A DNA stretch of 64,000 nucleotides from Paramarasmius palmivorus (Eukaryota; Basidiomycota; Agaricomycetes; Agaricales; Marasmiaceae), in assembly GCA_037176845.1 (NCBI GenBank), contig JAYKXP010000004.1:682001-746000 (forward strand), written 5' to 3'. This document shows, piece by piece, positions 32,738 to 44,977 of the stretch. The translations under genes and the position numbers were made by a program. Below the pieces are notes generated by a model. The model worked only from the letters and a program-made list of their open reading frames with translations, made no database searches and was not told the origin of the DNA. The first letter of the stretch is position 1; each line of letters opens with the position of its first letter.

Positions 32738-34888
32738 ATGGGTCACGGAAATTCCAGTAAGTAAATCGTATTCTGAAGTTACGCTGGAATCTAATCTTCG
32801 ACTATTAGACAAGTTGTACATTAGCAAGTGTTCCTCGTATTGAACCCTTCAACACCACTAATCGCTACCCCAGCTCATGCCGAGCATGCTGGAATGCTAG
32901 GAGCGCATTCGTCTTCCTCTGGATATAAATCGTATGCTACTGTTCGCTATGAAACCAGGAACCACTAATTTAAAACATTGTATACAAGCAAAACTCAAGC
33001 GCCAGCTGCTGCTCGTACACCTTTCGACTGTTGCGCGCTGTCTTTCCAGCCCTTTTCACATCCCGTTTGTGCGAGGAATGCAGATGGAACGGGGCATGTA
33101 TTTGACCTCGTCAATATTATTCCGTGGCTCAAGTACGTGACTGCTTCTCTGGGATTCTCCAGCTATTAACAACTACAAAAGGCAGCATAATAATACTCAC
33201 CCAATCACGAAAGAGCCATTAACTCCCGCCGACCTCATAACACTTCACTATTCACGAAAAGAAGCTTCTGGCGAAATACATGATCCTATTTCCTTCAAGC
33301 CATTCAACGAACATTCCCATATCGTAGCAATTGCTACAACTGGGAATGTGTTTCTTGCGGATAGTATCAAAGGTGGAAAAGATCTGGTGAACGATGTTCC
33401 CTTCAAGAAGTGAGTAGAATGCGTATGATGAAAATGTGCTAATACTAAATGAACTTGAAGGCAGGATGTTATCACCTTGCAGAATCCTCATGGCTTTACA
33501 CCAATGTCAGTACCCAACCCCTCGGCCACTTCCAGTACCTCCAAGTCACAGGAACCTCCGAAGACTGTGACAAAGACAACACCCGCAGCTGCTCCCAAAT
33601 CCAAAGAACCTGTTCCATGTAAGCAACGGCTCCTGTACTTTCCTTTAAAGCCGTTTCTCAATGTGTTTATAGGGAACATCTCTCCATACTCGAGCGGTTT
33701 GCCTGGAGCTTCATTAACATCTACCTCAGTGGACCCTCAAACTGCTAGCGGCAATTCAAGTAAATTGCTATGGGACGAGGTTAGTCGATTAATCACGCCT
33801 CGGATAACCTTCTAAATTCTGAATCAGGAAGAATTGATGTTTGAAGAGATATCAAACCCTCCTAAAGGAAAGGGCAAAGAAAAGGACATTGGAAAACGAC
33901 GAGCATATGTCCGGGTGGTCACTAGCCTGGGTGGTAGCTTGAACTTGGAGTTATTCTGTGAGAAGGTATATTTGACAAACGCTCATAATACCTTCCTTCT
34001 TATACCTCTATCTTCTAGGCCCCAAAGACATGCTACAACTTTCTGATGCTGGCCCGCAACGGAAAGTATGACGATTGTCTGTTCCATCGGCTAGTCCCCG
34101 GATTTATGGTGGGTGTTCAACGCATGTCCAGTCCTCATACTAAGCACTCAGGTTTCCGTAGATCCAAACGGGCGATCCGACAGGTACTGGTGCTGGCGGA
34201 GAGTCTTACTGGGGAACACCATTTCGAGACGAATATGACCTGAAAGGCGCTGCAAAGCATGATGAACGAGGAGTTCTGGCCATGGCAAACAAAGGCGCAG
34301 GCACCAATGGGTAAGGTTTAAGGACATTCATCGCCATGGTTCTTTCTGACGATTTTTATCCAGTTCCCAATGGTATATAACCTTCAAGGCAGCTCCACAT
34401 CTAGACCGAAAACACACCGTATTTGGAAAGTTGGTGGGGGGAGAAGATGTCCTCGACACATTAGAAAAACTCCCGAGAAAAGACGGAACAGAACGTCCAG
34501 CAAAACCTGTCAAGATAACTGAAGTTATCATGTTCGTCTTTTTCACAAATTACTGGTGATCAATCATTTACGCTGCAACTTCAGATATCAAGACCCATTC
34601 CAAGACTACAAGACTCGGCTAGCGAAGAAGCTTGCCCGACGGGAAGAGAATAAAAATGGAGCGCGACCCATGCCGGCTGCGGAGAAAAGGGCTGGGGATG
34701 ACACCAATTGGTTTGGCATTAAGATTGGGGCAGGTGGTAACGGTGATACTAGTGGGGTATCAGGGGGTGGTGTTGGCAAATACTTAAGCTTGAAGCGTCC
34801 ACAGGAGGATTCTGTTGGTCAGGCAGCTTCCCAAGAAGAATCAAAGAAGAAACGGAAGTTGGGATTCGGTAACTTCGAAGCTTGGTAA
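32738..34888 (+). CDS. CYP60: U-box peptidyl-prolyl isomerase PPIL2 / CYP60
   Basis: The protein starts [22 protein letters not shown]-box follows ([52 protein letters not shown]), then a Ser/Pro linker. The cyclophilin domain starts [20 protein letters not shown] and contains [20 protein letters not shown] and [20 protein letters not shown], ending in a Lys-rich tail [15 protein letters not shown]2/CYP60 proteins are nuclear, spliceosome-associated isomerases with a U-box E3 module. About ten introns are required. The second (32824-32873) has a GC donor, the only choice that yields KLYITHAEH. It converges with VPS20, 82 bases apart. Confidence 0.93.
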
Positions 34889-34970
34889 CGGAGCAGACTT
34901 GTATGAATAGATTCCTGGATAAATTAGATCTGTATAATACATATCAAGGTTTGTGAAGAGATTTCGGATA

Positions 34971-35857
34971 TTATGCGGGTATAGCAACTCGTTCGTCTGT
35001 CGTGGCCTCTCTCGGTGGCTGACCCACTGGTTCTGTTGTGGGTACGGAAGGTAAATCTTGTTTCTGCTTGTCTGCCTTTGGAACCTGTTCTGGCGCTTTG
35101 AGCTGGAGGACCATTTGGTAAGAAGACATGTAGCTCGTGAAGGCCTGACGACCAACCTGTTGAGCTTCCACTTGTAGCTCTAATAGCTCTGCCTGAACAG
35201 CATCTTCGTCTTCTAATGTAAGGTTGTTAGCAAGCATTTCGTCGATCTCCTGCGTAGGTAGAAATGAGTGAGCAAGTTCGGCTGTTGACAGGAATAACGA
35301 CGGACCCTCTGATACTCTCTCGCTTCCGCTGTTTCCTCCAATAGCTTCTCTACAGATTCGACATTCATCTCCTTGTGTATCTCTTTCAAGACTTCATTGC
35401 CTTGCTTGAGGCCGTGCAATACAGAGAGTTCGACGAGGGAGAATTCAATGCTCGAAACCTATCAAGTCATTGAGTACAGTCTAAAAACCGCATCGGCGAC
35501 GAGAACGCACTAGTTGTTCCAGGTTCTCGAGTTGACCATCAGTCTTCAGTAAAAGACTTTGCTGATATTTCCTCCTTCTCAGAGCAGTCAACGCTCTATC
35601 CTTCTGCCCATTCGCTAGATGCTCCTTTGCGATAGCTTGCTCTCTATCGAGAATGACTTGTATCTGGAGACAGTATGAGAGTTATTTTAGCTGAATTTGA
35701 TCCACACGACTCGCCTGTTTCTGATATTGCTTCACTTTATCGCGTTGTAGCTTCAGGCTAACAGAGTCAGACAATAGTCATGAACTACAGAATCCACAAA
35801 CTCTAGTATTGCACGGTCTTGCGCTGTTATCTTGGGAACGGATTGGTTTCCTCCCAT
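34971..35857 (-). CDS. VPS20: ESCRT-III subunit VPS20 / CHMP6 (Snf7 family)
   Basis: The start MGGNQSVPKITAQDRAILDL has the N-myristoylation signal (Gly2) typical of Vps20/CHMP6. The Snf7 helical core follows: LKLQRDKVKQYQKQ, VILDREQAIAKEHLANGQKD, RALTALRRRKYQQSLLLKTD, LVELSVLHGLKQGNEVLKEI, and EAREYQREIDEMLANNLTLE, with an acidic C-terminal region after DEDAVQAELLELQ. The protein links ESCRT-II to Snf7 polymerisation on endosomes in multivesicular body formation. The first intron was set by joining ...AIL to DLKLQRD. Several introns split the N-terminal half; the last exon ends ERVAIPA. Confidence 0.93.
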
Positions 35858-36148
35858 CTCTTGAAGGTTTGAAGCAAGAGTTCAAGGCGCTAGTCTGAAG
35901 TCACGGCTTGCGGTTTAGGGGCAGTGACATCAACAGCCTGCGGTCTACGCCAGGTTGCGCGTTATATACCGTTCGTCCTTATAAGTATGTTTGTAAGGAT
36001 CGAAGCTTCAGGACTATGGCAAGGCTAAGTACATAACGAATTACAAATTGTCGACTTCCAGGGTATCCACTACAGTAACCTAAGATGTATTATCGTAACG
36101 ATTTGCTTCTACTCCAAGAGTATATAAGAACGACGGGCAACATCAAGC

Positions 36149-37838
36149 TCAAGTAAAGCACTCACAGACAGCGAAAGGTGCAACCCTTCTATCGAAGGAA
36201 ACTCGAGGTCTTGGTATGTACGCGGATTTGACATTCGTCGGAGACGGATGCTTCCAGTCGCCAATCTCATATTCAGGGTCATCCAATGGGGTATTGACGG
36301 CGAACCGTCGGGTCGGTGAGGTGTTTGTAGGAGTGTGCGCTGACCACTGGGATCTGGCTTGCGCTGAGCTTGATCCTTCTCGGGTTGGCAACAATTTGGG
36401 CCGGGTCCACGCGAATAGCAATGTATTGAACAGACCAGAGGAGGAGAAGAGGATTGCTGCAAAAGCGGTTGCTGCGAATGGAACCTTGGTACCGCCGAAA
36501 GCGAGCCATCGGGCGACAGCTATTGGGAATACTGTGATGATATAGATCAAAGGATAACTAGAGACAGTTAGTGTTACTGCTCGTAGCAAAGAAGAAAGAA
36601 CGCACAATAACATTTGCATTGCCATCGTATTGCTATGACTCTTGTCCAATTTCAGCCCAGTAGCCTCATTGCCTTTAGGTCGTCTAAAGCGAATCCTTCC
36701 TTCACCAGCCACTATGTATCCTAAAGATACAATGAGCACTGAATTCCACGACGACGATCATTTAAGTAGGTCCGTACCTTTGACGACCATTGCAATCAAC
36801 ACATAACAGATCAGGTTGACGAATGCGGCGAGCCATAACCAGAAGTACTCCAGAGCGATGCGCTCTTCCGGAAATTCTTCAGTAATCCAGCACCCTAAAC
36901 TCTTAGCTTAGATGCCGGCTCGTTCCAAGAAAACCTTGCATGACGCACAATATTGTGTGTTTCCGTAGTATTTCTTGCCCTTGTGAATACCCATATTGAT
37001 ACCCACATTCAAAGCGATAAATAGCCTGTGATCATAATGAACATGGGTTGACCGTGCTGTAGTCTAGTATAAGAACATACCAAATCAGTCCAAGTATCAG
37101 TAACGCGGTTCTTGGTCGAGAATGTATTCGAAAGACGAGGACAAGAAATGTGTGAATGGCGATGGCCTTGGGAAGTCGCTTCAGCATCGTGATCATGTTT
37201 TAATTCCACTCTAACTCACGAGAGACCTGGTGAAAGATGATAATCAACGATGTAAGTATAGTGTTAGAGTCAAGCTAGAGTGTAACTGACGTGAGGGCAA
37301 CCCCGACATCCCCAATCTGCTTGAACATGCCTAGTCAAGACTTTAGGAACTTGGATAACATCCACAGAGCTCAGACTACCTTGTACTGTGCACACCGCTC
37401 CTTCTGTTACTGTCTGCACATGATGTGAACCTAAAGGCTAGAGTGTCGCCGCGGAAAAGCACGCACAGCATCAACGATCCACTTGACGTTAAAGATAGCA
37501 CCTGTGACCGTAACGGAGGCGTTTAGTGAATGCGTGCCTAATCAAAGGGTTTCGCTGACCGATTGCTTGGATCAGGTCCGACAAGAGTAGATTCACAAAG
37601 TAGTAGTGAACATGTGTCGACACCGTCCATGCTCTTGCAGCTCCGCGTTTGAGAGTTACGGCCGAATACTTGAAAGACACTCAGCTCCCGGCTCAATTGT
37701 ACGATATGCGAGACTTACCAGGATATACAAAAGCAACGACGTGACTGCAATTGCCGACAAGGATGCAAATTCCACAATAAACACCAGGCCCAATCGCGTC
37801 CCAAAACTGAAGGGGGAGCCACCATCCGGGGTGGACAT
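36149..37838 (-). CDS. G protein-coupled receptor, Git3/cAMP-receptor-like
   Basis: The start MSTPDGGSPFSFGTRLGLVF leads into seven hydrophobic spans spread over about eight exons: FIVEFASLSAIAVTSLLLYI, VHYYFVNLLLSDLIQAIGAI, MFKQIGDVGVALTSLIIIFH, AIHTFLVLVFR, ALLILGLIWLFIALNVGI, EYFWLWLAAFVNLICYVLIA, and after a loop YPLIYIITVFPIAVARWLAF with AILFSSSGLFNTLLFAWTRP. The cytosolic loop 3 has RFRRPKGNEATGLKLDKSHS. This is the layout of fungal Git3/Gpr1-type and Dictyostelium cAR-like receptors, which couple nutrients to heterotrimeric G protein and cAMP. The ligand is unknown. The extreme C-terminus may carry one more intron near 36160, so the end at 36149 is tentative. Confidence 0.83.
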
Positions 37839-39139
37839 ATTGGAAAGGAACGATTCACGATGGCTGATGGCAAGTCCCTTTTATGCGATGCACGACAGAC
37901 CCGAAATTATGTGGAGATTTGAGATTGACATTTGGCGCTAAGGAACCTTGGCCAAAACTGTCAGTTCCGATTCCTTGAATCCCGCAATCTAAAGTTTGAT
38001 ATCAACCCCAGTCTGACATCGAGGCGATAAGGCCTGCCTGCTTTTGGCTGTGTGTCCACTTCCTATTCCAGCCGTATCCAAGAGGTCTGTGCAACAAACA
38101 GGATGTCAACGATGTCGATGAGCGCTGGGGTACTAATTAAATAATGTCAGAGAAGAGCCACCAGATTTACAAGAAACAACCCAACCTCCGGAAAACCCGC
38201 AATTGACCAAAATCACCCCGCCTGACCTTTTTCCCAACCATTTCCTCTTTCCCAGCTTGTTCCCTGGCGCGGGATGTATTTTTGCCGGTTTGCATCTCTC
38301 TGTGATTTCCTTCGGATTTCCTCCAGGTTGGATTGTTTGAAATTTCGCACTACCGTATGGGATTGATCCTAACATATTCATATTGCTAAGGTGCGCCACC
38401 GTTGCATTCATCAAGCGAGATATCTGACTTGAGTCAGATTTATGTATGGGTACGTTGGCCATCTGACCATTCCAGTGGACAAGAACTAGGCTATACTTGC
38501 CGTGGCACAAAGTGGATAACGACAACAATGGACGCTTGCAGCTTCCTGCGGGCATGATTGAATATTGAGGTGTAGGAAGGAAGTCGCGCTCGTGGATAAA
38601 CTGTAAGGCTATATCTATATATTGTCAGTTTTGAGTCGTGGACGGTAGATATATGTATGGGAAAAAGGAATATTTCATGTCATGTCGAAAACTTGTGTAC
38701 CTGGAGCAAAGTCTGGATCGCTGAACCGCACTGGGCCGGGACTGGTTATCAGCAAAAAGAGACGATACGAGCTGTCAGAACTGACTGGGACCCTTTGCCG
38801 CCAAGTTATCTACTGACCATTGCTATCAAAAATCGATTGCAAGGTGCTGTGCCCCGCGGAACGGCAGGGCTTGACAGGAGAATTTGATTCGTTATAGACG
38901 ACACGGTGGCCACTGCCTTGATGTCCACAAAAGAAGGGATTACGACGAGTTCGTTTGCGGTCTGAGATCTGGAAGTTCATGATAATGAAAAGCGACTTGT
39001 GTCCACGCTCGTGACACTGATTCGGATGAGCAGGGTCGTGACACGTGGTCCAGGACAACTTTGGTTTGGACCGCGTCCCGACTCCCCGCTGCCTATCCAA
39101 GGCCGTCAATGCATCTGAGGGGGCGAGATCAAGCTTTCA
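37839..39139. other. 1.3-kb divergent intergenic region
   Basis: Between the divergent GPCR and PP2C genes. It contains a 140-codon minus-strand frame (38133-38555, ATG start) with no recognisable family, no clear introns and unusual composition, which I regard as probably non-coding. A CACGTG box lies at about 39040. No tRNA or transposon is seen. Confidence 0.45.
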
Positions 39140-40798
39140 ATGTCTCTGTTGTATTCAAGGCATATATTTCGTCCGAAAAATCTTCGCTTTTACCATGATT
39201 ATATTCGTTACGCAAACCCCGGTATGTCATCAACATCCTTGTCCAGTCTTCCTAGTCTCATCCCACTGTAGGAGGAGTTATTCGTTTACCTCTTGCTTCG
39301 CCCAAAGTCATAGGTGTCTCAAACTCTCGCGGAAACCGTAGGCAAGCGTAGAATCAATGTCGACTTATCGTATATTCACCTTCAGCTCAGTCACCAGGAG
39401 GACTTCTACGCGTTCGCCGCGCTTTCACTGGATCCCGAAGAGCTGCAACTCAGCGTCAAGAAAGCGCACAATATTGACTGGGACCCACACAATGTCGGCG
39501 ATCTGTTCTCTAGACAAGTGGTATTTGTGGGTATATATGACGGGTGTGTGTTCAACTCCTTTTTCATGAGGCAAATTCTTATACGCCTGAAATTAGTCAC
39601 GGAGGTTCAGCAGTATCACAATTCCTGAGACAAGAATTACATGGTCTTTTCGAGTCCGTCAACACCTCAGCCATACCGGAACTCTTCGCTTGGATCAAAG
39701 AACTAGGTGGTTACTTCAAACGCTTCAAAGGAGGAGCACTCGCACCCTGGATACAACCCTCTGAAAACCCGCCTAAACCAGATTTAGAAGCGCGTTCGAC
39801 TCAAGCTTTCTTTGAAGTGAGCTTCCACCATTTTCGATTGAACCACCGGAATTGATGGGCGACATCAAGGTAGATAGGATACTCTCGTCTGATGAGGTGG
39901 CCCGAACTTGTGGAGCCACAGCATCTCTGGTATTACTGCACTCGCTTGATGCACCAGCAGCCCCCTTTTTCTCCGCGAACCGTGTTGCTTTGACGGTGGC
40001 ACACTGTGGGCGAGTCTCATCATATCACTTCCATATAACATGCATTGACCATCACCATCACCAGGGACACCAGGGTCCTCCTGTGTTCGACAGATGGAGG
40101 CAAAGTTGTACCAATGACGGAGAACCACCATGCAGATGCTAGAGGTGAATCTATCAGACTGCGTCGGATGATGGGTTCATCTCTGATTACGGATTCCTAT
40201 GGCGAGTCACGGTAAGTGAATTGTTGGTGCTGCTTGCTCTCTATACTTATGACATATATGCACTAGATGGATGGGAGCTTTGGCCAATACACGAGGGTGA
40301 CTGCTTTCTCTTATAGATTGGTCTCGCGATTCACTAAGAACGCTCCTCTAGGCTCGGCGACCTTGACTACAAAAAATTTGGTGTGACTCCGGAGCCAGAA
40401 GTGAGGACGAGGCTCCTCAGCGGTGCGTCTTTCTTTCGTACCTACTCAACAGTCCTAAACCGTTATCTAGGTGACCAATGGGCCTACATTGTACTAGTAT
40501 CAGACGGCGTCACTTCGATGTTATCAGATGATGAAGTGGTAGATCTTGCCCGCGATGCTCCCGACCCAAAGACCGCCGCTGACAAAATATTGTCGTTTGC
40601 CGAGGAGTTGGGCGGCGAAGATAACATGACAGCTATCGTTGTACCTCTAGCGGGCTGGGGGAAAATCAGAGGACCTGATAAAACGAAAGACCTGCGAGAA
40701 TACAGGAGGAAGCAGGCAGGTTCGTAATTCGCCAGGTTCTCTGTCGACAATACTAATATTCATAAACAGTGGGTACTGAGCGCCAACGGAGGATGTAG
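39140..40798 (+). CDS. PP2C-type protein phosphatase, mitochondrial PTC6-like
   Basis: The start MSLLYSRHIFRPKNLRFYHD at 39140 gives a basic, tyrosine-rich presequence, and its 5' splice puts GGVIRLPLASPKVIGVSNSR in frame. PP2C motifs follow: RGNRRQAHQEDFYAF, metal-binding VGIYDGHGGSAVSQF (created by a splice inside DG/H), GATASLVLLHSLDA, VAHCGDTRVLLCSTDGG, LANTRGLGDY, YIVLVSDGVTSMLSDDE and GGEDNMTAIVVPLAGWG. Spacing fits Ptc6-like phosphatases that act on mitochondrial proteins and mitophagy. The CGDTR motif requires an intron with a GC donor (40010-40064). A last intron changes the tail to AVGTERQRRM. The stop is 90 bases from the GGT stop. Confidence 0.87.
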
Positions 40799-40888
40799 TT
40801 ATAGAAATACCATGGACCTATCGGGTTTGATGTTCGTGCACTTGTACAAATATTGTTACAATTCAACCATATTTATCTATCCATTGAC

Positions 40889-43596
40889 TTAGATATGTCC
40901 CGCGGCATGCCCGTCTGCTCGAGGATCAGATCCTGCCGCCCATACCGTCCTCCCCGAAATGTCTCTGATCTTTTGAATCACCTGTCCGCGGCCCATCATT
41001 GAACGGTTGAATCCTATAGCTTTGCGGGCGTCGTGTCCCATTTCTATAGCCACAGTCAATATTCTTCGCTATCCGACGACGGTCGAACATTCGTACCTCG
41101 TAATTTTGCAACAGTCTCGTCAGGTATACCTTCCTCAAAGTAAACTTCGCTGTTTATATCGCCTGCATTCCCTGTATTTTGATTCTGGGTCTCTGGACTA
41201 CCGGCCGAAATGCAGAATCGGGGAGCATCAAGCGCAGCCTGGGGGGTATATCCCCTAAGCATGTTCAGAAGAACTTGGACGTGTCCCTGAGGCTATAGTA
41301 ACAATGAACGAGCCTCTCCTCGTGTCAGTCGAGAGCTTTCTAACCTGCATAAATCCGCCCATCACACCAAAGCTGAGGAATAAGTCATCCCCCCTAGTAG
41401 CAAGGCAAGGAATAATCGTGTGGTATGGTCGTTTGCCACCCTAAGACAACTGAGCTTATACTAGTCGGTATGAACTAGATTACATACCTTGAGTGCATTC
41501 GGATGATTTTCGTCCAGCACGAACCCACTGCCCCGGTTCTGTAGTGTGAAGCCACATCCCTTTGGTACGGCTGAGACACTTTCGTATCAGACCAGTCATG
41601 ATATATCTGCTCCAGTTCGATGCAGCTCACCTCCAGTCCCGAAGCCTTCCATTCTTTGATCAGAACGAAGAAGATTAGGATATGGACTCGGCTTACCGGC
41701 ATAATTGCTTTGAATATAGCTGCACGCATTTCCCCACTGGTCTGTGACTGATCACAATACAAATGAGGTTATGGCTCTTATCGACATAGAGGGTCCATAC
41801 CAGAGAAGTATACCGTATCAGACGAGTTGAAGGGATTTCCCTGCCGCATCTTCAGTGCTCTAGAATGAAGATATGGATAATCACCATACATGTACTACCC
41901 GAGGATTGGTTTTGGTGGGATCTATCAGTTTTGCTCTAGCAGCAAGGTACGTCTGTTTCGGATGAGTTAGCTAGATTCGACCCACCATACTTATCAAGGT
42001 TACCTTGTCCAATAACTTGGTCACGGGCACGTCGACAATGTCCGGATCCGCTACATACCACTGGCTATCTGTTACCATGTCCCTTAAATGTAAGTTTCCA
42101 TGGTAAGGTAGAGAATTTCGTACCAGCAAAAGCAAGTCTTCAGGAACCCGTCAGATAAGCCAACAAAGGAGATGTGCTGATACGCGCCTTAGGGCTTCCA
42201 CCAAAATATGAAGATACTCGGCCGAATTGTGTCCCATTTCTGACAATGGACGAATGATACCTTGTTCCTGAGCGCTCTCGAGAATTCCCAAAGCAATGAG
42301 TGCGGTGATGCCTACTAGCGTTAGATTCGGCCCGAGACTAGGGAAAATAAACATTACCTTGTCCATTCGGAGGGCACTACGGAAGCGCGTCGATAAGTAA
42401 CTCATCAATCACAAACATGAAGACACATATGTACCTCATACACATTGACCTCTCCTGCGTATGTGTACTTGAGAGGTTCTACAAAGGTTGTTTCGTGTTT
42501 CGCGAGATCCTCTAATTCCATAACACCGCCCTTGCTCTGAATAAGCTCGACGATAGCTTCGGCAACGCGTCCTTTATAAAAGCCATCCTTCCCCTTGGTT
42601 GCTAGTTCACGGAATGTTCTGCCTAGGTTAGTCAACGTGACGATCTGACCAGGAAGGGGTGCTTTCCCATCGAGTAGCATTTCGTCGCCGTTCGGAGAGG
42701 CATTCTTAATGAGGTTCTAGAACCCCGCGAATGTATTCAAACTCGGCGGCAAGGGATACGCAGGATATGGCATACCTCAGAGCGTTGCCACTGTTGAATG
42801 GATATTACTGTCAGCATTCATGATGAATTAAGTTTGGACACCAACGGAATAACTGTGTATTTCGGACACTGGAACACTGGGGACAGTCAGTAGCCGATGA
42901 AAGAATCTGCAATGACTTCACGTACCCTTCCTCAGCAAGTCGAATGGCAGGTTCTAAAACTTCTCCCAAAGACAGACTACCGCTCCCGAACCTCTCAACT
43001 GTATCAGCCCATGCGGCAGCAGCCCCTGGTATGATAGTCAAATCAGGGCTCCTGTTGGCACAAGACAAGATATACTCACCGGGAACCGTCACTGCATTCA
43101 AGTCAGTCACAGGTATTTGCGAACCTGTGATTCCTCGCGAACGAACATGATCTATGGTCAACTTTTGAGGAGAGTGTCCTGAGCCATTGAGCGCTTTGAC
43201 CTGTTTGGTTTTAGCGTCATAGAACAGACAGAAGGCGTCTCTGAACACATGTTGACGATTATTCTTGGTCCAAAACAACAGTAAAACTGGCTGACCCTCC
43301 AATCCCACAGCAGCTAGGTTCAGTAACATTGAGAGCAGCTGAAGTTGCAACAGCAGCATCAGCTACAGCAAGAATCCCAGAGTTAGTACAAATCCACCTA
43401 GAGCATTTATAAAACGAAGCGTACCAGCATTTCCTCCTTTTCTCAGGATCTCTAGACCAGCTTCAGTTGCTAAGGGTTGAGACGAAGACACGATGCCCTT
43501 GGTCCCATAAACAACGGATCGGCGACTTGGAAAACGCGAAAGGACGAGCTCTGGTTTGTCGATTTTGGACCAGTCAATTTTCACAGGCGAAGGCAT
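40889..43596 (-). CDS. gamma-glutamyltranspeptidase-family protein
   Basis: From [20 protein letters not shown], the protein shows [20 protein letters not shown] and [15 protein letters not shown], and the GGT core [16 protein letters not shown]. Further on it has the catalytic-threonine region ([20 protein letters not shown] with IQSNYA) and [20 protein letters not shown], then [20 protein letters not shown]. The final exon, joined at an intron near 41015-41080, ends GMPRAD-like residues and AAGHI at 40889. GGT enzymes are Ntn-hydrolases that self-cleave before the catalytic Thr and remove or transfer gamma-glutamyl groups, as from glutathione. The [13 protein letters not shown] type matches the bacterial YwrD-like branch found in fungi. 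An in-frame ATG at 43662 is an alternative start. More than ten introns. Confidence 0.88.
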
Positions 43597-43806
43597 GATG
43601 ATGAATGTTCGTAGAACCGGCTCAAAGAACACATTGACAATGCCTTTATAGATCCATGGCAATTACCAATGTGGAATCCTCGGGGTTCCGTCAACCTGAG
43701 ATGGTCCGACATGGAGAAGAAATCAGAAACTAGCGTGGGCATCATATCATGATTTCATCGCCGAGAACTCAAGATAAGATCATAGCTTCCTTCAATTAGT
43801 ATCTTC

Positions 43807-44352
43807 ATGTCGTCCCTTCAGGCTCTTCAGGAGAAATACCAATCGGCTTCAAATGAATTTCGAGAGATTCAGGTAGAACTATCGAATGCAGTAGAGGCGC
43901 GGCAGAGGTTAGATGCACAGTTATCAGAAAATGAGATGGTGAAAAAGGTGTGAACATAATTGTCCTCTTCCGGCTAGGTCACTCACAGGAACGACGCCAT
44001 TTCCATGGACCGTAGGAATTTGCGAGTCTCAAGCCAGAAAACGAGGTTTACAAGCAAATTGGACCTGTTCTAGTAAGACAGGATCAAGCAGAAGCGAAGA
44101 ACAACGTCGATACACGTCTGGAGTTTATCCGTGGAGAAATGTGAGCACGATGTTTAGTCCCTTTTGCAGCAATACTCACTCGACAACTCTTAGTAAACGG
44201 ATAGAAGGTCAACTAAAGGAAATTGAGGGTAGATCCGAAAAGAAGAAGCAGGAGGTTTGTGTATTATTCTGAACATCTATTTACCGTTGTGCTGACGGTT
44301 CCACTAGCTTGTTGAAATACAGACCACTTTGCAACAGCAGCAAAGCCAATGA
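43807..44352 (+). CDS. YKE2: prefoldin subunit 6
   Basis: Four exons (43807-43947, 44016-44140, 44194-44254, 44308-44352) give 123 residues. The start is MSSLQALQEKYQSASNEFRE, the first coiled-coil arm, followed by the beta-hairpin part EVYKQIGPVLVRQDQAEAKN and the second arm KRIEGQLKEIEGRSEKKKQE, ending in a Gln-rich tail. This is the beta-type prefoldin pattern (VYKxxGPVLVxQ). Prefoldin is a six-subunit cytosolic chaperone that hands unfolded actin and tubulin to the CCT chaperonin. The length matches yeast Yke2 closely. It is divergent from GGT (210 bases) and convergent with uS17m. Confidence 0.94.
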
Positions 44353-44498
44353 AATCCTCCTGGCCTCATATTACGACGATGCCGCTTCACTACTGTAGTA
44401 TGTATACAGACACGAATGGTCCATGTACCAATTGTATGTCAATGAGGGCGACCTCTAAGTATCTCCAAAAACGAGACCACCAAAATGGATATTGTTGT

Positions 44499-44977
44499 TC
44501 AAAGCCTGGCGGCGCCTTGTGATTTGGTTGCATCGGACGACGCTAATGCTTCGAGTATCGGTGAATGGCCTGCGGCTTGGGCCGCTTCAGCAGCTCTCTG
44601 AGCACGAAGAAGTCCACGTTCGGTTTCGGGACTCTTCACGATTCTCTCGACCTTGAAACGCTTTCTGGCAGAGACAGGTGGGCAATTCCGAATGATGACG
44701 ACGTCGTCTTTTCGTAGTTCTGGGAAGGGGTGGTTTGAGGGATGTCGTGGCGTTCTATTCCCGCGTCACTTACTATTCTCTGGGTCATGAGTGAGATATT
44801 TCTTCGTCCTCTCAATTCGCTGCATCAATTGTGAGCGAAGAGCTTTACGATGATGCTTCGGTATCGACACACCTTGCCAGTAACTTTATGTATAGCCCAT
44901 CTCGACACAGTGACCGTTGCTGTTTTATTCATGAATCCGACCTTTGTCACGAGTCCTTGAAAGGCCATAGGAGGCAT
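44499..44977 (-). CDS. MRPS17: mitochondrial small-subunit ribosomal protein uS17m
   Basis: Exons 44977-44873, 44819-44774 and 44719-44499 give 123 residues. The start MPPMAFQGLVTKVGFMNKTA is followed by TVTVSRWAIHKVTGKRIERT, then KKYLTHDPENKLRKDDVVII and RNCPPVSARKRFKVERIVKS. This is the uS17 OB-fold with the conserved VTKxGxMxKTxxVxV and L-x-K-x-D-x-V-x-I patterns. The C-terminal extension (ETERGLLRAQRAAEAAQAAG) is longer than in bacteria, as in other mitochondrial versions. It is a structural part of the small mitoribosomal subunit. Both introns have GT...AG ends of about 53 bases. No single open frame covers it. Confidence 0.92.

Noticed and set aside
38133..38555. 140-codon minus-strand frame with ATG
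   Set aside because: No recognisable domain, no splice structure typical of neighbours, low-complexity look; listed only within the intergenic description.
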